A stretch of DNA of 64,000 nucleotides. Source: JAXMHB01 sp046346965. GTDB taxonomy: Bacteria; Pseudomonadota; Gammaproteobacteria; Xanthomonadales; SZUA-5. Below are positions 41,814-50,565 of this stretch, one piece after another. The notes under the pieces are model-generated. The model was given only the letters and a program-made list of their open reading frames with translations, was not told the origin of the DNA and did not search any database. The translations under genes and the position numbers were made by a program. The stretch is from contig JAXMHB010000019.1 in assembly GCA_046346965.1 (NCBI GenBank), forward strand, positions 1 through 64,000, written 5' to 3'. Positions within the stretch are counted from its first letter, which is position 1, and every line of letters begins with the position of its first letter.

Positions 41814-44800
41814 TCATGCGCTCACCGCGTGGTTCTGCACGCCAATCAGATCGGCCAGACGACGCCCGGCGAGATCGGTCAGGATGATGTCGGTGGTCAC
41901 CGCATGGCTGCCGACGCGGCGCGCGTAGGCGGTGGCGCGCAGGCGGCCGGGCGCCGGCGCGGCGTGGCAGCGCAGTTCCGCAATCGCGGTGGGCAGATTG
42001 GCGCCGCCCAGCATGCGCTGGCCGTACAGCACCGCCAGCTGCAGACCACCATCGAGGCCAGCGGCGTCGAGCTGCCAGTCCTGCGCCGGCCAGTCGGCCT
42101 CGGCGACGCCGATCAGCTCGGCGCGGATGCCGGCGTCGGAGATGCCGTCGATGCGCTCGATCAGCTCGAAGGCGTCGCGGTGGAACAACAGATCTGCGTA
42201 CGGCGGCGCGCCCGACCAGGCGTCCAGTGCCAGCGCGGCGTCCTCGGGTGCCGCCGGCGGCGCCGCATCGCCGAGTTCGGCGCGCGCCGTGTAATGCAGC
42301 TCGCCGCGCGGACCGCGCAGCGCCAACTCGATCTGCACGCCGTCCGGCTGCAGCCGACCCTCGATGCGCAGGCGCAGCGGGCGTTCGAGATCGACCAGAC
42401 GGATGCCTTTGAGCACCTTGAGCGCATGCAGCGCGCGCAGCTTGAGGCCCGGTCGCCAACTCTGCGCCGCGCGCGTCAGCCATTCGGCCACCAGCACCAG
42501 CGGCACCACCGGCACGCCGGCCACCGCATGCCCGCGCAGCCAGCCGTAGCGCTGCGCGTCGACGATGAACTCCAGTGCCTCGACGCGCGCGTCGGCGCCG
42601 ACCGACAGCAGCGCTTGCGGCCGCGGCTCGCCGCCCAGCACCAGTTCCTGCGCGCCGGCATCGGCCATCTCGTCGGCAAACTGGCGCGCACCCACCTTCA
42701 GCGGAATCATCGGCACGCCAAGTTCGGCAAAGCGCGCGCGCAGCGCCGGCGTCACCATGCCGCCTTCCCACGGTCCCCAGCCCAGCACTTTGACGCGCAA
42801 ACCGGGACGCGCGCGTTGCTCGGCCAGCGCAAGCTTGGCGATCACCTCGTTGGCCATCGCGTAATCGGCCTGACCAGTGTTGCCGCAGCGCGCCGACACC
42901 GAGGAGAACACCGCCAGCAGCGCCAGCGAATCGGCGCGGGTGGCGTCGAGCAGCGCGCGCAGGCCCTCGACCTTGGTGCCGAAGACCTGGGCGTACTGGG
43001 CGTCGGTCTTGTCGGCCAGCCGCTTGTCGGCAATCACGCCGGCCGCGTGCACCAGCGCGCGCACCGGGCCCAGCGACTGCCGGATTTCCGCGACCACCTG
43101 CGCCACCGCGGCGCGATCGGTCACCGTCACCGCGCGATAGTGCGCACTGGCGCCAGCAGCGCGTAGCTCGGCCAGCGTCGCGCGAATCTCGCGCTCGGCC
43201 AGCACGGCCTCGGCGCGCGCCTGCAGTTGCGCCGGGGTTGGGCGCTCGCCGCGCGCCTGTGCTTGCGCCAGCAGGGCGCGCTTCAGGGCTGCGGCGTCGC
43301 TCAAGTCGGCGAGCGCCGGATCGGGCTCGCCGAGCGCGCTGCGACCGAGCAGCACGAACTGCGCCGGGCAGCGGCGCGCCCACTCGATCAGGCAGGCGGC
43401 GGTGACGCCGCGCGCGCCGCCGGACACCAGCACCACCTCGCCGGGCTGGATCAGCGCGGCGTCGGGACATGCCGGCTGCGCCACGCTGCGCAGGCCGCGG
43501 CGGGCGCCGTCGGCGCGCAGCGCGATCTCGATCTCGCCGCCGCCCAGCAGCAACTCATCGGCCAGCGCCTGTGCCAGCGCAGCGGGAGGACGCCCGCCGC
43601 GTTCCAGATCGATGGCCTTGACCGCCGCCTGTGGCCATTCCAGCGCGCAGGTCTTCACCAGCGCCGGCATACCGGCGGCGTAGGCGCGCTCGGCCGGCAT
43701 CGGCAGCTGCCCAAAGGCGCCGCCGGTGTCCTGCACGCACACGAACACGCCGCCGTCGGCCATCCGCGGCGCCAGCGTGCGCGCCAGCGCAAAGGCCTCG
43801 TGGCTGACCGCCTGCGCCGCCGCAATATCGGCAAACTCGCGCAGGCCGCCGAGATAGACCACCTGACGCGCCTCGGCTGGCAGCGAGGACACCGCCTGCG
43901 CCCACACGCCGCGCTGCTGCAGGGCCTCGGCCAGCACAGCGCCCAGCGTGTCCGCGCCGATCAGGTAGAGCGGCTGCGCTGCATCCCACAGCCCCGGCAG
44001 CGCCATGCCGGCGGCTGGCGCGTCCACCCAGTCGAGCACATAGCGCCCGCTGCTGGCCGCCGGCGTGGCGTCGGTCGGCTGGGCGTCGGTCGCGGCGGCC
44101 GTCGTGCGGGCCGCGGTGACTGCCGGCTGCCCCAGCAGCAGCGCAGCGATCTCGCCCAGCGTCCGCAGCGAGCCGAGTTGCGCGCGATCGGCTTTGGGCA
44201 ATCCGGGCGCTTGTTCTTCGACCGCGGCCAGGATCTCGACGCGCTTGATCGAATCGACGCCGAGATCGCCTTCCAGGTCCATCGCCAGATTCAACATCTC
44301 GACCGGATAGCCGGTCTTGTCGGCGACCACGCGCAGCAGCAGATCGGCGCTGACGGCCGGCGCGCTCGGCGCGGCGGGCGTTGCCGTGACGACGGGCGCC
44401 GAGCCCAGCAGCAGCGCGGCGATCTCGCCCAGCGTCCGCAGCGAGCCCAGTTGCGCGCGATCGGCTTTGGGCAAGCCGGGCGCCTGTTCTTCGACCGCGG
44501 CCAGGATCTCGACGCGCTTGATCGAATCAACGCCGAGATCGCCTTCCAAATCCATCGCCAGATTGAGCATCTCGACCGGGTAGCCGGTCTTGTCGGCGAC
44601 CACGCGCAGCAGCAGATCGGCGCTGACGGCCGGCGCGCTTGTCGCGACCGGCGTCGTCGCGGCCATTGTCGCCGCGGCGGGCGTGCCGCCCAGCAGCAGC
44701 GCGGCAATCTCGCCCAAGGTGCGCAGCGAGCCCAGTTGCGCGCGATCGGCTTTGGGCAATCCGGGCGCTTGTTCTTCGACCGCGGCCAGAATCTCGACAC

Positions 44801-47800
44801 GCTTGATCGAATCGACGCCGAGGTCGCCTTCCAGGTCCATCGCCAGATTGAGCATCTCGACCGGGTAGCCGGTCTTGTCGGCGACCACGCGCAGCAGCAG
44901 ATCGGCGTTGACGGTCGGCGCGCTCGGCGCCGGTGGACTGAGGGCTGCGGGCGGCGCGATGACGGGCGCGGGCGTTGCGGCGACCGTAATCGCCACCGGC
45001 GCCGCCGGCGTGACCGCGGGCTGGCTGGTCGGCGCCACGCGCGGCGCGTCGGGCGCGGGCGGGCTCGCCCCGGCGGGGGCGCTGAGCGTAGGTGCCGGTA
45101 GTGACGTGCCGGACTCGCCCTGCGCCAGCAGTTGCGTCAAGCCGGCGAGCGCGGTTTCGGCCAGTTTCAGGTAGGCGCTGTGGCTGTCGGCCATCGCGCG
45201 CTGAAAGGCCTGATGGGTGGCGGCGCTGTGGGCCTGGGCTTCCTGGAAGGCAGTCAGCCAGGCCTGTGACACGGGAGCGGTGGACATCGGGGTGGCCTTG
45301 ACGGGCGTCGCCGCGACAGCGGTCGGCGGCGCGGTGGGACGAGGAGCCGCGGGTATGGCGGCCGGCGCCGGCGGTGCCGGGACTGCCGGCGCCGCTGGCG
45401 CAATGGCGACCTTGGGCGCGCTGACCGGCGGGCGTGGTGGCGACTCCGGCTGGCCGGCGCGCGGCGGATAGGGCTTGCCGAGATTGCTGCCGTCGATGGC
45501 GATGGCGTGTTTGGCGCGCGCCGGCGCCGCCTCGGGCAGGCGGACATCGGCGTACAAGCGCGTGGCATCGAAGCGCACGCCGAGCGCCGCCAGCCGCGCC
45601 AGTCCGGCCAGCAGCGCGGCCAGACCGTCGCCGCCCTTGCGGTCCAGCGCAATCGCCTGATGCGCGCGCTCGCCGAGGATGGCGCCGACCAGCCCGGTCA
45701 GCACCTGGCCCGGCCCGACTTCGACAAAGTGGCGGATGCCGTCGGCGTACAGCGCCTCGATCATCGCGACGAACTGCACCGGTTGCTGGATCTGCTCGGC
45801 CAGCTGATCGCGGATCGCCGCCGGCGTCGTCGGCCAGCGCTGACCGTCGCGATTGGCGTACACCGGCACCGTTGGGGCCTGCACATCCGCCGTCTCCAGC
45901 GCCGAGCGGAAGGCCGCCGAGGCGGCGGCGACGATCGGCGAATGAAAGGCGCTGGCGACCGCCAGACGCTGTCCGCGCAGGCCCTGGGCGGGCAGCGCAC
46001 GCTCCAGCGCCTCGATCTCGGCGAGCGCGCCGGAGACGATCAGCTGGCGCGGCGCATTGTGATTGGCCACCACCAGCCCCGGCGCATGCGCTTGCAGTAG
46101 CGCCTGCACGCGATCCAGCGGCTCGGCGAGCGCCAGCATCGCGCCGGGCGCGCTGGCGGCGTCGCGCATGGCCTCGCCACGCCGGCGCGCGAGGCGCAGC
46201 GCCGTGGGCAGATCGACCGCGCCCGCCGCGTGCAGCGCCATCAGCTCACCAAAGCTGTGGCCGGCGACCGCATCAGCCCGCAGATTGAGGTTGCGCAGCA
46301 CCGCCAGCAGCGCCGCCGAGTGCGCCGCCAGCGCCGGCTGCGCCCACTCGGTGGCGGTCAGACGCGCGCGTTGCGCCGCGCGGGTGGCCTCGTCGAAGGC
46401 CGGAATCGGGTGCACCACCGCCTGCAGCGGCGCTTCCCCCATCGACAGGTCGGCGGCCTGATCCCAGGCCGCGCGCGCGGCGTCCAGATGCATCGCCAGC
46501 GCATCGCCCATCTGCAGGTACTGGCTGCCCTGACCGGGGAACAGCAGAGCCACGCCGCCGTGCGCCGAGCCGCAGCCGTAGGCGCTGCCATCGGGCAGGT
46601 GCCAAGGTTTATCCGGCTGCGCCTGCAGTCGGGCGATGGCCGCGCGGGCGCGCTCGCCGAGTTGCTCGGAGGTGGCGGCCACCAGCGCCAGGCGCTGCGG
46701 CGCGCCGGCCTCGAAGCGGCTGCGCGTGCTCGCCGCCAGCCGCGGCAGCGGCTCCGCGCTGGCAATCAGCGCCTGCGTCGCCTGGATCAGCTCGGCGACG
46801 CTGGACGCGTGCAGCAGCAGCAAGTCGTGGCCGTGCACCGGCAGGCGCTCGGCGCGCTGCGGGCCGCGGTATTCCTCCAGCGCCACGTGAAAGTTCGAGC
46901 CACCGAAGCCGAAGGCGCTGACCGCGGCGCGGCGCGGATGGTCGCTGCCGCGTATCCACGGCCGCGCCCGCGTGTTCAGGTAGAAGGGGCTCTGCGCCAG
47001 ACCCAGTTTCGGATTCGGCTGCTCCACCTTGATGGTCGGCGGCAGCACCTTGTGGTGCAGTGCCATCACTGCCTTGAACAGACCGGCGGCGCCGGCCGCG
47101 GCCTTGGTGTGGCCGATCTGGCTCTTCACCGAGCCCAGCGCGCACCACTGCGTGCGCGTGGGATCCGCCTCGGCGTAGACGCTGCGCAGCCCTTCGAACT
47201 CGGCGGCATCGCCCGCCTTGGTGCCGGTGCCGTGCGCTTCCACCAGTTCGACGGTCTCGGCGCCAAAACCGGCCTGCGCGTAGGCGCGCTGCAGCGCCTG
47301 CGCCTGCCCGGCCGAGACCGGCGCGTACACGCTTTTCGAGCGGCCGTCGCTGGAGCTGCCGACGCCGGCCAGCAGCGCATAGATGCGATCGCCATCGCGC
47401 TCGGCATCGGCCAGTCGCTTCAGCGCCACCATGCCCAGGCCCTCGCCCAGCATGGTGCCGTCGGCCTGATCGCTGAACGGCCGGCAGTCGCCGCTCGGTG
47501 ACAGCGCCGGCGTCTTCGAGAAACACAGGTACATGAAAATGTCGTTGAGCGTGTCGACGCCGCCGGTGATCACCAGATCGCTGTGACCGAGTTCCAGCTC
47601 GTGCACGGCCATCGTCAGCGCGCTGAAGCTTGACGCGCAGGCGGCGTCGGTGACGCAGTTGGTGCCGCCCAGATTCAGTCGATTGGCGATGCGCCCGGCG
47701 ACCACATTGCCGAGCAGGCCGGGGAAGCTGGCTTCCTGCCAGGGCACGTAGTGATCGGCGATGCGCTGGCAGGCCGCGTCGACCGTCGCCGCGTCCAGCC

Positions 47801-48257
47801 CTGACTCGCGCAGCGCCTTCGCCCACACCGGGCGTTGCAGGCGCGAGACCATCGAGAACAGCAGCTCCTGCGCCGAGGTCACGCCCAGGATCACCGAGAT
47901 GCGCGAGCGGTCGATCTGCTCGAACTGCGCGCGCGCGGCGTCCTTCAGTACCGCCTGCGCGACGATCAGCGCCAGCAGCTGCGAGGTGTCGGTGGCCGGC
48001 AGCGTGGACGGCGGGACGCCCCAGCCGAGCGCATCGAAGTCGACCGGCGACAGGAAGCCGCCGCGCTTGGCGTAAGTCTTGTCCGGCGCCGACGGATCGG
48101 GATCGTAGTAGTCCTCGATGCGCCAGTGCGAGGGCGGCACATCGCTGAGCAGATCGCGGCCGGCCAGGATGTCGCGCCAGAAGCCGGTGGCATCGCTGGA
48201 GCCGGGAAACAGGGCGCTGACGCCGACAATGGCGATCGGACGGCGGGTGTGGGTCAT
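41814..48257 (-). CDS. pfaA: PUFA/secondary-lipid synthase subunit: KS-AT-ACP3-KR-DH
   Basis: 2147 residues. Order: ketosynthase (1-450; Cys207 in TDAACASSFSAL, His in VEAHGTGTKAGD), acyltransferase (about 560-880; Ser668 in AGHSFGEL), an Ala/Pro-rich linker, three nearly identical acyl carrier domains (about 1118-1377; phosphopantetheine Ser in LGVDSIKR), ketoreductase (about 1480-1800; GGARGVTAACLIEW and SSVSARCGNTGQADYAMAN), and a C-terminal dehydratase-like domain (about 1880-2147). Matches PfaA/Pfa2. The malonyl extender is loaded by the AT and chains are built on the ACPs. Marine PfaA usually has five to nine ACPs; three is at the low end. The ACPs need a PfaE-type PPTase not found in the window. 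Starts 7 bp after the pfaD stop, so translation is coupled. Confidence 0.92.
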   Translation of the reverse strand: MTHTRRPIAIVGVSALFPGSSDATGFWRDILAGRDLLSDVPPSHWRIEDYYDPDPSAPDKTYAKRGGFLSPVDFDALGWGVPPSTLPATDTSQLLALIVAQAVLKDAARAQFEQIDRSRISVILGVTSAQELLFSMVSRLQRPVWAKALRESGLDAATVDAACQRIADHYVPWQEASFPGLLGNVVAGRIANRLNLGGTNCVTDAACASSFSALTMAVHELELGHSDLVITGGVDTLNDIFMYLCFSKTPALSPSGDCRPFSDQADGTMLGEGLGMVALKRLADAERDGDRIYALLAGVGSSSDGRSKSVYAPVSAGQAQALQRAYAQAGFGAETVELVEAHGTGTKAGDAAEFEGLRSVYAEADPTRTQWCALGSVKSQIGHTKAAAGAAGLFKAVMALHHKVLPPTIKVEQPNPKLGLAQSPFYLNTRARPWIRGSDHPRRAAVSAFGFGGSNFHVALEEYRGPQRAERLPVHGHDLLLLHASSVAELIQATQALIASAEPLPRLAASTRSRFEAGAPQRLALVAATSEQLGERARAAIARLQAQPDKPWHLPDGSAYGCGSAHGGVALLFPGQGSQYLQMGDALAMHLDAARAAWDQAADLSMGEAPLQAVVHPIPAFDEATRAAQRARLTATEWAQPALAAHSAALLAVLRNLNLRADAVAGHSFGELMALHAAGAVDLPTALRLARRRGEAMRDAASAPGAMLALAEPLDRVQALLQAHAPGLVVANHNAPRQLIVSGALAEIEALERALPAQGLRGQRLAVASAFHSPIVAAASAAFRSALETADVQAPTVPVYANRDGQRWPTTPAAIRDQLAEQIQQPVQFVAMIEALYADGIRHFVEVGPGQVLTGLVGAILGERAHQAIALDRKGGDGLAALLAGLARLAALGVRFDATRLYADVRLPEAAPARAKHAIAIDGSNLGKPYPPRAGQPESPPRPPVSAPKVAIAPAAPAVPAPPAPAAIPAAPRPTAPPTAVAATPVKATPMSTAPVSQAWLTAFQEAQAHSAATHQAFQRAMADSHSAYLKLAETALAGLTQLLAQGESGTSLPAPTLSAPAGASPPAPDAPRVAPTSQPAVTPAAPVAITVAATPAPVIAPPAALSPPAPSAPTVNADLLLRVVADKTGYPVEMLNLAMDLEGDLGVDSIKRVEILAAVEEQAPGLPKADRAQLGSLRTLGEIAALLLGGTPAAATMAATTPVATSAPAVSADLLLRVVADKTGYPVEMLNLAMDLEGDLGVDSIKRVEILAAVEEQAPGLPKADRAQLGSLRTLGEIAALLLGSAPVVTATPAAPSAPAVSADLLLRVVADKTGYPVEMLNLAMDLEGDLGVDSIKRVEILAAVEEQAPGLPKADRAQLGSLRTLGEIAALLLGQPAVTAARTTAAATDAQPTDATPAASSGRYVLDWVDAPAAGMALPGLWDAAQPLYLIGADTLGAVLAEALQQRGVWAQAVSSLPAEARQVVYLGGLREFADIAAAQAVSHEAFALARTLAPRMADGGVFVCVQDTGGAFGQLPMPAERAYAAGMPALVKTCALEWPQAAVKAIDLERGGRPPAALAQALADELLLGGGEIEIALRADGARRGLRSVAQPACPDAALIQPGEVVLVSGGARGVTAACLIEWARRCPAQFVLLGRSALGEPDPALADLSDAAALKRALLAQAQARGERPTPAQLQARAEAVLAEREIRATLAELRAAGASAHYRAVTVTDRAAVAQVVAEIRQSLGPVRALVHAAGVIADKRLADKTDAQYAQVFGTKVEGLRALLDATRADSLALLAVFSSVSARCGNTGQADYAMANEVIAKLALAEQRARPGLRVKVLGWGPWEGGMVTPALRARFAELGVPMIPLKVGARQFADEMADAGAQELVLGGEPRPQALLSVGADARVEALEFIVDAQRYGWLRGHAVAGVPVVPLVLVAEWLTRAAQSWRPGLKLRALHALKVLKGIRLVDLERPLRLRIEGRLQPDGVQIELALRGPRGELHYTARAELGDAAPPAAPEDAALALDAWSGAPPYADLLFHRDAFELIERIDGISDAGIRAELIGVAEADWPAQDWQLDAAGLDGGLQLAVLYGQRMLGGANLPTAIAELRCHAAPAPGRLRATAYARRVGSHAVTTDIILTDLAGRRLADLIGVQNHAVSA
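44128..44905 (-). repeat. Three tandem, near-identical ACP-coding units in pfaA
   Basis: Three units with spacing of 285 and 273 bp; the coding parts (about 70 codons each) are almost identical even at the DNA level, while the Ala/Pro linkers differ in length. Each contains LGVDSIKRVEIL. Recent duplication or gene conversion keeps the units alike. Confidence 0.85.
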
Positions 48258-48264
48258 GACGGTC

Positions 48265-49908
48265 TCAAGCCAGCGGGCGGGGGCGGAAATCGAAGGCGTC
48301 CTCGCCCACCGGCACGCCCATGCTGCGCAGCTGCTGCGCCCGCGTGACCACGGTGGCGCCTTCCAGCAGATTGCGCGCCACCTGGATGGCGCTGCGCTGC
48401 GCCGGGTCCTGCAGGAAACTGCCCTTGACCCAGGTGTTGAAGGCGCCCATCGCCGGACCGCACCAGATCTGATAGTCGGCGCGGCGCTCGCTCAGGCCAT
48501 CGATGGCCCAGCGGCTGGCCAGTCCCAGGTAGCTGCGGAAGACCAGCGCCATGCGGTGTTTGGCATCGCGCTCGGCGCGCGCCACCTGCGCCGGATCGCG
48601 CTGCTGCCAGAAGGCGCGCGTGGACGCCCAGGCGGCCTCGAAACTAGCGCGCAGGATGCTGTTCTCGACCTTCTCGCGCTCCTCGGCGGGGATCGCTTCC
48701 AGCGCGGGATAGCTGCGATACAGCTCGTACAGCCTGCGCGCGCGCGGCGCGAACAGCGAGCCGCGCTTGAGCACCTGCACATCGACGCCCATCTCGAACA
48801 TGTCGGCGGCCGGCGCCATGGTGACGTCGGCCATGTCGACCTCCGCCAGCATCTGCCGTGCCTCGGCGCAGATGCCGGCTTCCACGCAGCCCTGATTCAC
48901 CGAGCCGGTCTGTACATAGTCGGCGCCGAGTGCGAAGGCGGCGGCGACCGCGGCCGGCGTGCCGAGGCCACCGGCCGCGCCGATGCGGATCGGCACCGGA
49001 TAGCGGCGCTCGCGCGCGATCTGGCTGCGCAGCGTCGCCATCTCCGGGATCAGCGCGCTGAGCGGACGGTTGTCGGTGTGGCCGCCGGAGTCGGCCTCGG
49101 CGGTCAGGTCCTCGGTCAGCGGCAACTGCTGCGCCAGCGCCACTTCCTCGGCGCTGAGCAGCCCGCGCGCCTGCAGCTTGTCCAGCATCGCGGCGCTCGG
49201 CGGCGACAGGAACTGGCGCGCGACCTCCGCGCGGGAAACCTTTGCGATCACCCGATTCGGGCGCTCGATGCGGCCGTCCGGCAGCTGCCGCAAGCCGCTG
49301 CAGGCGTAGCGGATCAAGGCCGGCGTCAGCCGCAGATAGGCCGAGGCCTCGATGCAGCGCACGCCGCGGCGCAAGTACAGATCCGCCACCGCCTCCTCGT
49401 GCGCGGGCTCGGCCGGGTTGTGGATCAGATTACTGCCCCAGGGCAGGCCGGCCGGATCGAGTTCGCGCTGCAGTTCGTCGAGCGCCGTCTCGATGCGCCC
49501 CAGCGACAGGCCGGCCGCACCAAAAAAGCCCAGGCAGCCGCCGTGCGCCATCGCCTTCACCAAAGCCGTGCTGGCAATGCCATTGGCCATGGCGCCGGCG
49601 ATGTAGGCGTAGCGCGTGCGCTGCTGCTCGCAGAAGGCGCGACTGCCCAGCCATTCCGGGTACAGCGGCGGCAGCAGTGCCACCCGCGTCAGCCCGGCGC
49701 CGGCCGGTGCATCGCCGCTGGCGACACCGAGCCTGCCGGCGTCATCGCGATAGACGCTGAGCGTGCTGCGGGCTTGTGCGGCGATGGCCGCGATCGCCGA
49801 CGGCGCAAAGGCCACCTCGGCAGGGGACAACGGGCGGGAGTTTGAATGTGGCACTGAGTGGCACTTTGTGGAATGCGCCCTTATATCCTTCGCCCATGCC
49901 AAAGTCAT
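48265..49908 (-). CDS. pfaD: PUFA/secondary-lipid synthase enoyl reductase
   Basis: Up to 547 residues. An FMN-dependent enoyl reductase of the nitropropane-dioxygenase type: GAMANGIASTALVKAMAHGG, then FFGAAGLSLGRIETAL, PVPIRIGAAGGLGTPAAVAA (flavin loop) and GADYVQTGSVNQGCVEAG, all as in PfaD. It reduces trans-2 enoyl groups on the ACPs. First gene of the operon. The start is uncertain: ATG at 49908 would overlap the divergent TetR gene by 13 bp and include the operator-like repeat. GTG at 49854 or TTG at 49830 would leave a promoter (TATAAG near 49885) in front and still include the whole conserved region (from LSPAEVAFAPSAI). Confidence 0.9.
   Translation of the reverse strand: MTLAWAKDIRAHSTKCHSVPHSNSRPLSPAEVAFAPSAIAAIAAQARSTLSVYRDDAGRLGVASGDAPAGAGLTRVALLPPLYPEWLGSRAFCEQQRTRYAYIAGAMANGIASTALVKAMAHGGCLGFFGAAGLSLGRIETALDELQRELDPAGLPWGSNLIHNPAEPAHEEAVADLYLRRGVRCIEASAYLRLTPALIRYACSGLRQLPDGRIERPNRVIAKVSRAEVARQFLSPPSAAMLDKLQARGLLSAEEVALAQQLPLTEDLTAEADSGGHTDNRPLSALIPEMATLRSQIARERRYPVPIRIGAAGGLGTPAAVAAAFALGADYVQTGSVNQGCVEAGICAEARQMLAEVDMADVTMAPAADMFEMGVDVQVLKRGSLFAPRARRLYELYRSYPALEAIPAEEREKVENSILRASFEAAWASTRAFWQQRDPAQVARAERDAKHRMALVFRSYLGLASRWAIDGLSERRADYQIWCGPAMGAFNTWVKGSFLQDPAQRSAIQVARNLLEGATVVTRAQQLRSMGVPVGEDAFDFRPRPLA
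49848..49888. promoter_or_regulatory. Probable divergent promoter and TetR operator
   Basis: Direct repeat GTGGCACT at 49848-49855 and 49858-49865 (10-bp period, same helix face) with CACTGAGTG palindrome between them, then TATAAG/CTTATA (49880-49886) that could act as a -10 for either direction. Placed between pfaD and the divergent TetR gene, it is the natural site for autoregulation. Confidence 0.45.
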
Positions 49909-50510
49909 CCTCTCGCCGCGCCGACAAGAAAGACGCCACCCGCCGGGCGCTCGTGCGCGCTGCCAATCGGCGCTTTCATCGCGATGGCTTTGACGCCACC
50001 ACGATCGACGACATCTGCGCCGACATCGGCGTCAGTCGGCGCACCTTCTTTCGCTATTTCCCGAACAAGGAGGCGCTCGCTTTTCCGCACCGCGCCGAGC
50101 GCCTGGAGCGCTTTCTGGAGCTGCTGGAAGGCGCGCCGGAGCAGGAAAGCCCCTTTGTCAGCCTGCGCGCGATCTCGCAGGTACTGGCGCGCGAGTACGC
50201 CGCCAATCGCGAGCAGTTGGTGGCCCAGCAGCGGCTGATTCAGAGCGCCCCGGCGCTGATCGCGCGCGAGCACGAGATCGATCACGACTGGGAACGCGCG
50301 ATGGCCGAGGTGTTCGCGCGCCGATTCGCCGGCGGGCCGCATCCGGAGTTGCGCGCGCGCATGCTGGCGGGCGCCGCGATCGGGCTGATCCGCGCCACCA
50401 TGCGCTATTGGTTCGAGCACGGCGGCCACCCGGATCTGGGTGCGCTCGGCAGTCAGGCCCTGGATGCCTTGCAGGACGGCTTCGTCGCCAGCACGCGCCG
50501 CGTCGGCTGA
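49896..50510 (+). CDS. TetR-family transcriptional regulator
   Basis: 204 residues. N-terminal helix-turn-helix (ATRRALVRAANRRFHRDGFDATTIDDICADIGVSRRTFFRYFPNKEALAF, split over residues 13-62) with the YFPNKEAL signature, and a C-terminal all-helical ligand domain. Divergent from the pfa operon and most likely its repressor; the ligand may be an acyl-CoA or product lipid (inference). ATG at 49896. If TATA at 49882 is its -10, the message would be almost leaderless. Confidence 0.88.
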   Translation: MPKSSSRRADKKDATRRALVRAANRRFHRDGFDATTIDDICADIGVSRRTFFRYFPNKEALAFPHRAERLERFLELLEGAPEQESPFVSLRAISQVLAREYAANREQLVAQQRLIQSAPALIAREHEIDHDWERAMAEVFARRFAGGPHPELRARMLAGAAIGLIRATMRYWFEHGGHPDLGALGSQALDALQDGFVASTRRVG

Positions 50511-50531
50511 GGCGAGGATGAGCCGCCGCGT

Positions 50532-50559
50532 GGGCGGCCGCGCCGATGCGCGGCCGCCC
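50532..50559. terminator. Bidirectional terminator hairpin
   Basis: GGGCGGCCGCGC (50532-50543), CGAT loop, GCGCGGCCGCCC (50548-50559): a perfect 12-bp stem between the convergent TetR and ABC permease genes. No T-run on either side. Confidence 0.55.
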
Positions 50560-50565
50560 GCGTGC

